Assembly (NCBI GenBank): GCA_040221475.1 | Contig: JAVKEJ010000036.1 | Location: 124,001-188,000, forward strand | Source: WLXB01 sp040221475 | GTDB lineage: Bacteria; Pseudomonadota; Alphaproteobacteria; Rhodospirillales; Rhodospirillaceae | Length of the DNA: 64,000 nt | Direction: 5' to 3' | Part shown: positions 17,545-26,046 of the stretch, one piece after another | Position numbering within the stretch: the first letter of the stretch is position 1 | How the letters are laid out: every line of letters begins with the position of its first letter | Made by a program: the position numbers and the translations under genes | Notes under the pieces: generated by a model | Seen by the model: only the letters and a program-made list of their open reading frames with translations | Database searches by the model: none | What the model was told of the DNA's origin: nothing

Positions 17545-17931
17545 ATGTCATCGTTTCGGACAAATCGAGCTTTAAACCTCTTTTCTGCCATGACGCTTTT
17601 GGCAGCAATGGTAATGTCCGTACAATTTCAGGCTTCAGCAACGCCTATCAGATCTGACACCTATGAAGCCCCTTGCCTTAACCATCATATCGATTCGGCT
17701 CCTGACCCTATAGAACCCGGTTGCGCATCACACTGTGTTAGCGAAAGCCTTAAACACCTGGTAGACGCTCCCATAATTCGTGTCTCACCACCTGACCTCA
17801 CAGCAACCATTTTCACAAGCCCTGACGTCGTAAATCATTTTTCTGGTCCGATCCAGATTACGCAGCCCGTTCTGGGACATGATCCACCGGGGTCAACACT
17901 TTACCTCACGACGAAACGTCTCCGCATATAA
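17545..17931 (+). CDS. Small exported CxxxC protein, paralogue of the divergent gene
   Basis: The frame is open from 17458, but the ATG at 17545 gives a proper signal peptide (MSSFRTNRALNLFSAMTLLA...FQASA) and a 128-residue product; an ATG at 17591 is another choice. The mature part has APCLNHHIDSAPDPIEPGC, a CASHC pair and the ending TLYLTTKRLRI, matching the 137-residue protein encoded divergently at 17222. No strong ribosome binding site is visible for any start. Clustering with CopC/CopD downstream by 88 bases suggests a role in periplasmic copper handling. Not a family I can name. Confidence 0.55.
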   Translation: MSSFRTNRALNLFSAMTLLAAMVMSVQFQASATPIRSDTYEAPCLNHHIDSAPDPIEPGCASHCVSESLKHLVDAPIIRVSPPDLTATIFTSPDVVNHFSGPIQITQPVLGHDPPGSTLYLTTKRLRI

Positions 17932-18018
17932 AACCTGCTAACTGGCGTGGTCAATCCGCGCCCGTTTTTCGGCTGATTTACGTCCAGCCTCATTGGATTT
18001 AATGCAGAGAGACCTCTC

Positions 18019-19653
18019 ATGACACGAACATTTTCGAACATAGTATTGATTCTATTTATCGCTTTAGGCTGGACAACACAGGCTTTGTCTCACGCAGTCT
18101 TGCTAAGTTCAAATCCAGCAGCTGAAGCAAGCCTGGATGTTTCCCCGACGGAAATCATTCTTAATTTCAACGAAAACGTGGGACCAATATTTGTTAAAGT
18201 GCTGGACCGGACTGGGGCTGAAGTTGGTGCTCCAGGTGATTGGGCCGTAGATGGTAACGACGTTATCACACCACTAACGGAAGAACTTTCAAACGGCACT
18301 TACATTGTGACCTACAGAGTCATCTCCGCGGATACGCACCCCGTAGGCGGCAGCGTTGTCTTTGCGGTCGGCGAAGCTGTGGCAGCCATGGAAGACGTAT
18401 CCGCGGCTGGCGGCCAAACGAGCGGCTGGGTCATTCCGGTCGCCTTGAACAGATTCCTTCAGTACGGAGCTCTAATGCTGGCGGCAGGGGCTGCGCTTTT
18501 TGCCGTTGGGATGACCGTACCCGGTCCGGTCGAGCAATCTGTATTCAAAATGGGCCGAATGGCAGCGGCGGTGGGCGTCATCACCTACGTGCTAGCTCTC
18601 GGCTTTGGTGGGGCAGAGATGCTTCTCGGGGGACCATCAGCATTCTTCTCACCGGATGCCTGGGCACAAGGGCTTGGGTCAACACTTGGACCTAGCGCTT
18701 TGATAGGTGTTCCCGGCCTCCTGATACTCATCTACGCGTTCAACAAAGGCCCCGAGGGTAAGTCTGCACCTGCACTCTTATTCGGCAGCGCGATTTCTGT
18801 GGCGAGCTTTCTAGTCACTGGCCATGCTGCGACAGCCTCACCTGTTTGGATGATGGCACCCGTTGTCGCTGTTCACTTATTCTGTGCCGCTTTTTGGATC
18901 GCGGCGCTTTACCCTTTGGCAAAAACTACTCAACAGGCTGAAGTTGGCGAGGCTGGCGCGGTCATGACCCAATTTTCCTACCGTGCGGTGTGGACTGTTG
19001 GCGCGTTATTTATATCTGGTGCTGTCATCTCATGGGTTCAGGTTGAGTCGGTAAGCAATCTGTTTTCAACCGATTACGGATTGCGCCTTTCTGCCAAGAT
19101 TGCAATTTTTCTGGCTCTTTTAGGCTTAGCCGCGACGAACAAAATGGTGCTAACGCCAGCCCTAGAAAAGGGGGACGCGGGCGCAACTGGTAAACTACGA
19201 CGCTCCATCAAGTTTGAATACGCTGCCATGATTTTGATCATCGGCGCCGCAGTATCCCTCACGCTCGTTACACCTCCGCGCGCAACAATGGACATGGAAG
19301 GCAGCATGGGGAACATGGCCATGGGAAGCGGATTCGGAACCACTATCACGAAAGGTAAATATACCGCTGATTTCAGCATCGACCCCGGGGCAACAACGTC
19401 CTCAAACATGGTCATGGTGGAGTTCAAAGACGAGTCCGGCGCTCCTGTCGAAATGGTTGATGTCAACATTATTTGGTCTCTTCCATCTGCGGGACTTGAA
19501 GGCATCGAAGGAAGCGGAGAGATGGTTATGCCGGGCATGTATCACTTCATGTTCGATCAATTGATTATCCCTGGCCAATGGGAAGCGCAGATCGACGCTT
19601 TTGTCGACGACTTCGACAAGCAAATTTTCCGTACCACAGTGACCATCCAATAA
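18019..19653 (+). CDS. CopC-CopD fusion with C-terminal FixH/YtkA-like domain
   Basis: A 544-residue protein joining three modules. After a signal peptide, residues about 25-120 are a CopC domain: it begins SHAVLLSSNPAAEASLDVSP, includes LNFNENVGPIFVKVLD and ends DTHPVGGSVVFAVG; the first His and the DTHP His are the usual Cu(II) ligands. About residues 135-410 form the multi-helix CopD domain (FLVTGHAATASP, VHLFCAAFWIAALYPL). The tail from about 430 (KYTADFSIDPGATTSSNMV ... QLIIPGQWEAQI) resembles a FixH/YtkA beta-domain. Together they would bring periplasmic copper to and across the inner membrane. The PepSY gene follows after 31 bases. Confidence 0.85.
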   Translation: MTRTFSNIVLILFIALGWTTQALSHAVLLSSNPAAEASLDVSPTEIILNFNENVGPIFVKVLDRTGAEVGAPGDWAVDGNDVITPLTEELSNGTYIVTYRVISADTHPVGGSVVFAVGEAVAAMEDVSAAGGQTSGWVIPVALNRFLQYGALMLAAGAALFAVGMTVPGPVEQSVFKMGRMAAAVGVITYVLALGFGGAEMLLGGPSAFFSPDAWAQGLGSTLGPSALIGVPGLLILIYAFNKGPEGKSAPALLFGSAISVASFLVTGHAATASPVWMMAPVVAVHLFCAAFWIAALYPLAKTTQQAEVGEAGAVMTQFSYRAVWTVGALFISGAVISWVQVESVSNLFSTDYGLRLSAKIAIFLALLGLAATNKMVLTPALEKGDAGATGKLRRSIKFEYAAMILIIGAAVSLTLVTPPRATMDMEGSMGNMAMGSGFGTTITKGKYTADFSIDPGATTSSNMVMVEFKDESGAPVEMVDVNIIWSLPSAGLEGIEGSGEMVMPGMYHFMFDQLIIPGQWEAQIDAFVDDFDKQIFRTTVTIQ

Positions 19654-19684
19654 ATAAAGGACTTAGGGTAAGGAAAACCAGATC

Positions 19685-21262
19685 ATGACTGACATCACTT
19701 CAGATGGCTCAGCTACCACTGCAACCGAGGCCCCGACCCGGCGCAAACCCCGAACTGGATTTATGTATTGGGTCAAGGTCACCCATCGATGGATTGGTCT
19801 AGCAACGTTTGTTTGGATTGCCGTACTGGGCTTTACAGGTGTTGTTTTGGATCATCCGGAATGGCGATGGGCAAGGCAGGTGACAGTCACCGAACGGTTT
19901 GCCTCCGATCACCTGATGCAAGACCAGGTGATCGGAAATATTGCGCGGTATTTTCAGGTCAACCCAGAAAATGCGGATCACATGATCACGGGCAGTGGTC
20001 GGGGGCTTTGGCGCACGACCAATGGGGGAAAGAATTGGACTCCGGTGGAGTTTGCAGATTACCGCGGCACGCCCATGGTGGAGGCCATTATCCCGGCACC
20101 TTCTGACCCATGGAATACGCTATGGTTAGGAACTGACGATGGTCTCTGGCTGGTTTCAGGTGCCGGTGGTAATGCAACTCAGGTTGCGCTTAGCGGCGAA
20201 CACATCACATCCTTAGATCTTGACGCCAGGCCAGGGCATTTGGTCGGCATCGTTGAAAAAACGACACTCTTTGTAATTAACCCCGATGAGCCAGAAAACG
20301 TTCAATGGACGCGGCCTGGCGACGTCAACATTCCCAATCTACCTGACAAGGTCGGAATGGCGCGCCTGATGATTGATCTCCACTTAGGTGAAGGGTTTAC
20401 CGGCGGACGCACTTCCATGTGGTGGAGCGACTACGGCGGCGTAGTGATGATTATTTTAGCCATTACCGGGCTACTTTACTGGCTGTTTCCTAAACGATGG
20501 AAGAACCGCGAACGGCGTCAAAAAGTCAGAAAAACTGTTCGCGTGCAATCCATGAAATGGCTCTATAACCTGCACAGCCCCGTACTTGGGGTGATCGCCG
20601 TCGTACCAATCATCTATTTGAGTATCTCCGGCATTTATATCGACCATGCCGAATGGTTTGTCACCAACACCAAAGACGTCACGATGGACCGGGACTTCAT
20701 GCCAAGCATGTACAACATGACAGACCTGACTTGGCAACTGGACAGCTTGGCGGCATCACCCACCGATCCCGGGCACCTCACCGTGATGACACGCATGGGC
20801 CTCATTCAAACCAAAGACGGCGGCCATACCTGGGCCTTTGACGAAACCACTCCATTGGAAGCTTATAAAAAGAACCTCATACCCGGGCACGTCCATCGCT
20901 CCGGTGTGGAATTTGTTGGTGTTCACGGAGGCCCTAATTATATCCGCGAAGACGGCACTGATACGTGGGAAACGATACCGTCTCTACGTATGATGGTCAT
21001 GGATGGCACCAAGATTGGCGACACCTGGATACTAAAAGGCAGTCGTGGCTTCTCGTCCTGGAAGCCGGGCGAAAGTGCTCAAAAACTAGATATTGCTTAC
21101 CCACCTCTGACCGGTGTTCCTTTCGAGCGTTTTATGGCTGACCTTCATGCTGGCATGGTCTTCTCACACCACTTTGTATGGATTAACGACGCAGTATGCA
21201 TTCTCGCCATCTACCTGTGTATGACAGGCCTGATTGCTTGGTGGAAAAAGAAATGGGCATAA
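19685..21262 (+). CDS. PepSY-associated membrane protein with periplasmic beta-repeat insert
   Basis: A 525-residue inner-membrane protein of the PepSY_TM type. TM1 is in VKVTHRWIGLATFVWIAVLG, TM2 in YGGVVMIILAITGLLYWLFP, TM3 in VLGVIAVVPIIYLSISGIYI and TM4 in FVWINDAVCILAIYLCMTGL. Histidines next to TM1 (THRW), TM3 (NLHSPV) and TM4 (FSHHFVWIND) fit haem- or metal-linked reductases of the family. Two periplasmic loops hold BNR/sialidase-like repeats, GLWRTTNGGKNWTPVEF and GLIQTKDGGHTWAFDE, which is not the usual PepSY content. It sits between CopCD and a CpeT-like gene; a role in copper or haem redox handling is inferred. Confidence 0.75.
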   Translation: MTDITSDGSATTATEAPTRRKPRTGFMYWVKVTHRWIGLATFVWIAVLGFTGVVLDHPEWRWARQVTVTERFASDHLMQDQVIGNIARYFQVNPENADHMITGSGRGLWRTTNGGKNWTPVEFADYRGTPMVEAIIPAPSDPWNTLWLGTDDGLWLVSGAGGNATQVALSGEHITSLDLDARPGHLVGIVEKTTLFVINPDEPENVQWTRPGDVNIPNLPDKVGMARLMIDLHLGEGFTGGRTSMWWSDYGGVVMIILAITGLLYWLFPKRWKNRERRQKVRKTVRVQSMKWLYNLHSPVLGVIAVVPIIYLSISGIYIDHAEWFVTNTKDVTMDRDFMPSMYNMTDLTWQLDSLAASPTDPGHLTVMTRMGLIQTKDGGHTWAFDETTPLEAYKKNLIPGHVHRSGVEFVGVHGGPNYIREDGTDTWETIPSLRMMVMDGTKIGDTWILKGSRGFSSWKPGESAQKLDIAYPPLTGVPFERFMADLHAGMVFSHHFVWINDAVCILAIYLCMTGLIAWWKKKWA

Positions 21263-21290
21263 CGGGATACTTCAAGAGGGAAACATACTT

Positions 21291-22331
21291 ATGCACCGCT
21301 ATCTGAGACGCTTTATTCTTATTTCCAGCCTAGCTTATTTGCTTCCAAGTGGCGCGAATGCGGCTCCAGGATATGACCAGGACCGTAACGAGCTTCAATG
21401 GGTTATGGAACGCTTGAAAGAGTGGCTACCGGGCACCTGGGACTCATTTCCACAGGTCTGGTACGAAGAACACGTCCGAGCGCCAAGCAATACGGACGAT
21501 GGCATTCATGAGCATTGGTATCGAACCTTTGCATTGATTGATGCTCCGCAAGTTGGCGAAGTCGTGTTTTATGGCCAAATCAATATTGAGGGACCGGATG
21601 GACCTATCATTGGCGGCAGCCAGGTACTCTACAACGCTGTCATCGATGAAGATCTTGGCGCTGTAAATATCTTCGGGCAAGGACCGGCTGATCCCGAAAA
21701 ATATGAGAACCTTCATCTGCGGCCAGAGCTATGGAGTGAAGTCAGGCAACGTGAGCCTGAAGCTATCAATTGTGACTGGCTGTGGCGCCGGGACGGCAAT
21801 CAGATATTCGGCGTACTGCAAGGAAACGCACCGGACAAACAAAGATATGGGCCGGGCACCTGCTCGTTCACTTCCGCACGAACTGGAGAAGAATTTCGTG
21901 CAGACGCGGAATGGGTGCTAACACCTGAGCAACTTTGGCTTTATGACAACAATTGGTCAGCTGGTTTTCTTTTCCTGGGGCGTGAAGATCAAACACATCT
22001 CCGGCTCTACCGTGTCCGACCATATCAGTGCGAGGTTTCTGACCGAAATGGCACGCGCAAGTTAAGCGCATATGATAGGGGCTTTCGCACGTCGGTGGTT
22101 GATAATAGTGGGCGAGACTATGACTTGATGCTTTTAAGAGCTGAGTACCCAAGAAACAAAGAGTCTGGGCTGGTTGACCAGCTCAAACTCTCATTGTTTA
22201 GCTCAGAAGAAGAACAGCCGATTGCATCTTCAGTTGAACAACCTATAGCAAAAAATATTGAACTGACAGCAAATGGGATATCAGTAAGTTGCAAGTTAGG
22301 TGACTTATTGCCAACACTTTACGGGCAATAA
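21291..22331 (+). CDS. Exported CpcT/CpeT-like protein
   Basis: From the ATG at 21291 (AGAGGGA upstream) the product is about 346 residues with a signal peptide ending PSGANA. The sequence LQWVMERLKEWLPGTWDSFPQ followed by HEHWYRTFALIDAPQVGEVVFYGQ matches the CpcT/CpeT (DUF1001) opening, where cyanobacterial members attach bilins to phycobiliproteins. Here no phycobiliprotein exists, so binding of a tetrapyrrole or other ligand is only a guess. A middle region with CDWLWRRDG and CSFTSARTGEEFRADAEW is typical of the barrel. It is the last gene of the CopCD-PepSY transcript and is followed by a bidirectional terminator. Confidence 0.7.
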   Translation: MHRYLRRFILISSLAYLLPSGANAAPGYDQDRNELQWVMERLKEWLPGTWDSFPQVWYEEHVRAPSNTDDGIHEHWYRTFALIDAPQVGEVVFYGQINIEGPDGPIIGGSQVLYNAVIDEDLGAVNIFGQGPADPEKYENLHLRPELWSEVRQREPEAINCDWLWRRDGNQIFGVLQGNAPDKQRYGPGTCSFTSARTGEEFRADAEWVLTPEQLWLYDNNWSAGFLFLGREDQTHLRLYRVRPYQCEVSDRNGTRKLSAYDRGFRTSVVDNSGRDYDLMLLRAEYPRNKESGLVDQLKLSLFSSEEEQPIASSVEQPIAKNIELTANGISVSCKLGDLLPTLYGQ

Positions 22332-22422
22332 GAAGATAAACAGCTTCTAACGCAAAAACGAAAAACGCATGCCTAAAGTTGCGCTGTTGGGCGGGCTTTA
22401 TTCTATGGTGGCGGCGATAAAC

Positions 22423-22460
22423 AAAAAGGGCGGTGACATTGATGGTCATCGCCCTTTTAA
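22423..22460. terminator. Bidirectional rho-independent terminator
   Basis: AAAAAGGGCGGTGAC (22423-22437) pairs with GTCATCGCCCTTTT (22445-22458) around a 7-base loop, with one G-A mismatch and A/T runs on both sides. It lies between the convergent CpeT-like and SDR genes and can serve both. Confidence 0.8.
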
Positions 22461-22478
22461 ATGATTCTGAACTAGAGC

Positions 22479-23258
22479 TTAACGTTGTGGCATAGCCATG
22501 ATTGTGACGTCATCTTCTTTGAGACTAGAGAGTGTTGACTTCCACTTCTCTGCCGGCCCCTCAAGATCACTGAACATCTCAAATGTCTTATTTTTACAGT
22601 CAACGCTTTCCAGACAATGAACCGCGACAGCGGCTACATCAGCACGGGGTATTTGACGGCGTGCTGCCGTGCTATCGATCTGAAGAAGGTCTATACCGGT
22701 TACCCCTCCCGGGTCATCGTTTAGGTTCCCAGGGCGCAAGACCGCGGACTCCAACTCACTGTCGCGAAGATAGTCCTCACCCAGCCATTTCCAGATAAGT
22801 ATATTGTTGAAAATGAAGTTTAACCGGCTGCGTACGTCGCCACCAGCGCCAGCCGAGGAAATCAATACGAACCTCTTAACCCCTTCTGCAATTGCCGCAT
22901 CGACCATATTGACCACGCCTTTATAATCAACATTTTCAGGTCGATTGTCTCCGCTTGGCTCTAACGATCCGATAGAAGATATAATGTAGTCCGCTCCGTT
23001 AAATGCAGTCTTAACAGTAGCAGGATCTTTGATGTCGACTACTACCCAATTGATATCGCTGCCGTAGCGTTCACTGGCACTTTCTAGACTACGAGTAGTG
23101 CCGGTAACATCATAACCAGCTTCTTGCGCCAATCGGATTGCGGCAATACCGGTCTTGCTAGTTCCGCCGACTACTACGACTTTATCCGCAGCTAGTGACG
23201 GCAAACTAAGAATAAAACTTAAGACCGCAAGACTAATTATCCCTGTGAGTCGTGTCAT
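22479..23258 (-). CDS. Exported atypical SDR (NAD(P)-binding) protein
   Basis: An NmrA/SDR-a5-like Rossmann protein of 259 residues: the dinucleotide motif VVVVGGTSKTGIAAIRLAQE lies after a clear signal peptide (LAVLSFILSLPSLAADK). Further signs are VDYKGVVNMVDAAIAEGVKR, FVLISSAGAGG and the late LESAVLRPGNLNDDPGG. SDR proteins normally work in the cytoplasm, where NAD(P)H is available, so the signal sequence is odd; a membrane-tethered or periplasmic role is possible. It is 11 bases downstream of the DUF1775 gene on the same strand, so they share a transcript. No substrate can be named. Confidence 0.75.
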   Translation of the reverse strand: MTRLTGIISLAVLSFILSLPSLAADKVVVVGGTSKTGIAAIRLAQEAGYDVTGTTRSLESASERYGSDINWVVVDIKDPATVKTAFNGADYIISSIGSLEPSGDNRPENVDYKGVVNMVDAAIAEGVKRFVLISSAGAGGDVRSRLNFIFNNILIWKWLGEDYLRDSELESAVLRPGNLNDDPGGVTGIDLLQIDSTAARRQIPRADVAAVAVHCLESVDCKNKTFEMFSDLEGPAEKWKSTLSSLKEDDVTIMAMPQR

Positions 23259-23269
23259 TTCAACACCCC

Positions 23270-23869
23270 TTACTTTGCACCGGACATTTCCGCTCGTGCC
23301 TTTGCCAATGTCTGCATATCCACACCCAACTGTGGCTGCTCAGGCTCAACAATCACCGCAAAAGGCGCAGGCGTTTCAAGCAACCAGACGCGCCAGTACT
23401 CTGCATCATTGTCATGCGTTTCGACCCAGCGATCTTCTTTTTCGCCGCAGACTTGAATGGTTTTAAAATATAAAACTTTCCCTGGAGTACGTGGTAGCCC
23501 AGCCATGAATTTGAAAAGACCCAATTCTTCAGATGGTAGAGTGTTACCAGACCATACGATTTCATCGACCACTTCAGTAATGGGCCGCCCTTCCCTCATG
23601 ACCGGTTTGTCTGTTTTTCGCTTCTTAATCTCCACATCCCAGCCGTCGCCAGGGTGCGGCACAACAAGCGATATCTCCTCCGGTACTTTCATGCGTACAG
23701 CAGTAGTCGGATCGGCACCACAACCGTGAGGCACAATTAGTGTAAGCATTTCGTTGTAACCTGCGCGACCTTTCATATCCTCAATGATGATGTGCGCTTT
23801 TGCTGTAGTTTGCACAGCAAGCAACAAGCCCGCCGACATTGCTAATGTTAGTACTTTTGATGTTTTCAT
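23270..23869 (-). CDS. YcnI/DUF1775 periplasmic copper-binding-type protein
   Basis: A 199-residue exported protein. The signal ends TTAKA and the mature chain begins HIIIED, so the N-terminal His can form the mono-histidine brace described for YcnI. Further family signs are YNEMLTLIVPHGCGADPTT, VPEEISLVVPHPGDGWDVE, a Cys at KTIQVCGEKED paired with GCG, and TPAPFAVIVEP at the end. A clear paralogue lies divergent at 24119. The SDR gene is directly downstream. Role: periplasmic copper chaperone or storage, from family knowledge and neighbourhood. Confidence 0.8.
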   Translation of the reverse strand: MKTSKVLTLAMSAGLLLAVQTTAKAHIIIEDMKGRAGYNEMLTLIVPHGCGADPTTAVRMKVPEEISLVVPHPGDGWDVEIKKRKTDKPVMREGRPITEVVDEIVWSGNTLPSEELGLFKFMAGLPRTPGKVLYFKTIQVCGEKEDRWVETHDNDAEYWRVWLLETPAPFAVIVEPEQPQLGVDMQTLAKARAEMSGAK

Positions 23870-24118
23870 AAACCCCTCCCGTTACGCCAGAAACACCGAC
23901 CAGTAACTGGTACGGTAGGCGACGCATTTAGCCTTCGTATGCTGGAATTCGGTAACATAACCGACGAGCGGTCAAACCCTGGACCTAACCCAGAGTTGAG
24001 GTTTTCTGGCGTTTTTTTAGTAAAACTGATATTAATATCTGTAAGAAAAGTTTTTTAAAGTGTGTCCGCATGATTAGTCGCTGACATCAATATCGACAGT
24101 CCAATAGGAGTTAATTCA
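23870..24118. promoter_or_regulatory. Divergent promoter region between two YcnI-like genes
   Basis: This 249-base gap separates two divergent DUF1775 genes. It contains an imperfect dyad at 23972-23999, TCAAACCCTGG then CCAGAGTTGA around 7 bases. Its left arm CCCTGGACC equals half of the MerR palindrome at 9964, so the same or a related regulator may bind. ACGCCAGAAA (23884-23893) is inverted as TTTCTGGCGT at 24004-24013. No -35/-10 pair with MerR spacing was found. Confidence 0.35.
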
Positions 24119-24757
24119 ATGATTAAGAAGGCACTTTTTACGACGGTAGCGGCCTTAGGATTAGCCTTTACCGGTTCAGCCTCAGCCCACAATGCGCTTG
24201 ATCTCAAAGAAGGCTATGCAGGCTACTCTACGCCAATGGTGTTGAGCGTTAACCACGGCTGTAAAAACAGCCCGGTGGTCGGTCTGCGCATTCGCGTCCC
24301 CGATGGTGTGACCGATGCCAAAGCCGCATTCGATCCGGCTTGGGACATTGAGTACAAAATGCGCACACTAGAAACACCCATTGAAGCCCATGGCCGTCAG
24401 GTCAATGAGGTAGTCGGCGAGATCATCTGGAAAAACCCAGTCAAAGTGGTTCCTGCTGACGGCTGGTATCCGTTTAAATTCCGTATGACTCTGCCAGACG
24501 AACCGGGCAAGGTATTCCATGTGCAGAACATCACTGTCTGTGAAGAAGGCACAGACCCTTATGTCGACATGCCAGAAACTGCACTCGATATTAACGATCC
24601 CGAGTTCGCAAAAAAAGCTTGGGCTTTTATGACAGCCACCGCCACACCGGCACCGTTTCTGGTCATCCGTGCCCCTGAGAAAAAACAATATCCTTGGGAG
24701 TGGACGTCAGAACAAGCCCGTGGGAGCGCATTCCAACAGGAAGCAATGGCTAAATAA
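24119..24757 (+). CDS. Second YcnI/DUF1775 periplasmic protein
   Basis: A 212-residue exported protein, paralogous to the divergent 23270-23869 product. After signal cleavage at GSASA the chain starts HNALDLKEGYAGYST, again with an N-terminal His, followed by LSVNHGCKNSPVVGLRIRVP, AFDPAWDIEYKMRT, a Cys in NITVCEEGTD, and TPAPFLVIRAP. The strong ribosome binding site AATAGGAG precedes the ATG. The C terminus PWEWTSEQARGSAFQ is an extension. A terminator-like hairpin closes the gene. Two copies may bind different ions or redox states; this is inference. Confidence 0.8.
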   Translation: MIKKALFTTVAALGLAFTGSASAHNALDLKEGYAGYSTPMVLSVNHGCKNSPVVGLRIRVPDGVTDAKAAFDPAWDIEYKMRTLETPIEAHGRQVNEVVGEIIWKNPVKVVPADGWYPFKFRMTLPDEPGKVFHVQNITVCEEGTDPYVDMPETALDINDPEFAKKAWAFMTATATPAPFLVIRAPEKKQYPWEWTSEQARGSAFQQEAMAK

Positions 24758-24788
24758 TATTCTCCCCACATTGTCTTTTTGTTAGATG

Positions 24789-24817
24789 GCGGGGCGATCA
24801 ATGATCGCCCCGTTTCT
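24789..24817 (+). terminator. Rho-independent terminator after the second YcnI gene
   Basis: GGGGCGATCA is followed by 2 bases and GATCGCCCC (24790-24811), a GC-rich stem of at least nine pairs, and then GTTTCT. It lies 30 bases after the stop and before the ABC gene start, so the ABC gene probably has its own promoter. Confidence 0.65.
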
Positions 24818-24887
24818 AATTAGCTTGGAATTCGTGAAAGCCAGTCCACTATTCTTTATTTATCGCATAAGAAAGAGTAAGCGCCAT

Positions 24888-25586
24888 ATGCTCGTTGCAC
24901 AGAACCTCTCAAAATCATTTGGTAGCCTTCCAGCTTTAACAAACTTGAATATTTCAGTAGGCCCGGGAGAGATATACGTTCTTCTAGGAGCGAATGGAGC
25001 AGGTAAATCAACCACCATTAGATTGTTCTTGGGCTTTCTTGACCCAACCGGTGGCACCGCATTTGTTAACGGTATTAATGTGGCTGAACGCCCATTAGAG
25101 ACCAAACAATATCTGGCTTATATCCCAGAACTTGTCATGCTTTATCCAGAACTCACAGGTCTAGAGAACCTCAAATATTTTTCGAAGCTTGGCGGAAAAT
25201 CTTACACTGACGCTGAGCTACGAGAAATCCTGGTTTCAGCGGATTTGCAATCCGACGCAGCCGATAGAAAGATATCAATGTACTCTAAAGGAATGCGCCA
25301 AAAAACTGGCATCGCGGTCGCGGTTGCTAAAAAGGCGAAGGCACTACTTCTGGACGAACCGTTTTCAGGGCTAGACCCGAAAGCTAGTAACGAATTTGCT
25401 AATATACTCAAAGCTATGAAAGTAAATGGAACAGCCATTATCATAGCGACTCATGACATATTTAGAGCCAAGGAAATTGGAAGCCGGATCGGCATTATGA
25501 GAGAGGGTCGTATCCTCGAAGAGATTGATCCATCAGCCGTTAGCCATACGGACATAGAAGATATTTACGTCCGGCATATGCAATAG
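24888..25586 (+). CDS. ABC transporter ATP-binding protein without a visible permease
   Basis: A 232-residue nucleotide-binding subunit. Walker A GANGAGKSTT, signature YSKGMRQKTG, Walker B ALLLDEPFSGLDP and the switch His in IIATHDIFRAKEIG are all intact, so it should hydrolyse ATP. The sequence resembles CcmA/YhaQ/NosF-type export ATPases. The start at 24888 follows the hairpin and gives the normal family start (MLVAQNLSKSFGS); the open frame extends upstream through the hairpin without homology. No membrane partner follows: the next 470 bases hold no transporter. It may have lost its permease or work with one elsewhere. Confidence 0.85.
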   Translation: MLVAQNLSKSFGSLPALTNLNISVGPGEIYVLLGANGAGKSTTIRLFLGFLDPTGGTAFVNGINVAERPLETKQYLAYIPELVMLYPELTGLENLKYFSKLGGKSYTDAELREILVSADLQSDAADRKISMYSKGMRQKTGIAVAVAKKAKALLLDEPFSGLDPKASNEFANILKAMKVNGTAIIIATHDIFRAKEIGSRIGIMREGRILEEIDPSAVSHTDIEDIYVRHMQ

Positions 25587-25762
25587 CAATGTGGTTGACG
25601 AGGCAGCTGAAGCTTCATTTAGTTCAGGTCGTGGGCTTCAGACTCATGATAAAATAGTCTGAACTCAGAAGCAGGTTCGAAACTTTGATCAAATATTAAA
25701 GTGAACCTTGCCAACCTATAAATTACTCTTGGCCGACGAAGTGGCCTGAGACTTGTTTGAAT

Positions 25763-25948
25763 TTAATGTGTCACGACCCCGTTTTGGTCAATAAATTGTG
25801 CGTCAACGTGGCTATCAAACAAACGATGACGCCTGCCGCGGGTATCTCTAACCATACCGCTTAATTTATATCCGCCGTTTGACCTTTCTTGCATATAGGC
25901 CATTACAAAACCGACGTCCTTAGTGCTGTTCCATGTGAGAATTGGCAC
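25763..25948 (-). CDS. Small hypothetical protein
   Basis: A 61-residue frame with a GTG start. The sequence STKDVGFVMAYMQERSNGGY and VRDTRGRRHRLFDSHVDAQF has mixed charged composition that looks coded, but there is no recognised family and no clear ribosome binding site. The surrounding stretch 25587-26046 otherwise holds only a weak inverted repeat (CTTCAGACT/AGTCTGAA at 25637-25663) and no other gene that I can support. Confidence 0.3.
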   Translation of the reverse strand: MPILTWNSTKDVGFVMAYMQERSNGGYKLSGMVRDTRGRRHRLFDSHVDAQFIDQNGVVTH

Positions 25949-26046
25949 ATCCGCCTAACCAAATTAGAATGGATATTATGGCCGCATTGGTGAAAAATTT
26001 TTTGGCCTTGGTTAAACGGTGCATTAAAGATATTTCTATCATCGGC

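Noticed and set aside
17400..17591. 63-codon minus-strand frame under the start of the 17545 gene
   Set aside because: It is antisense to a better supported exported protein and has no family or ribosome site.
25637..25663. Inverted repeat CTTCAGACT/AGTCTGAA as a terminator
   Set aside because: The stem is 8 bases, AT-rich loop, no T-run follows.
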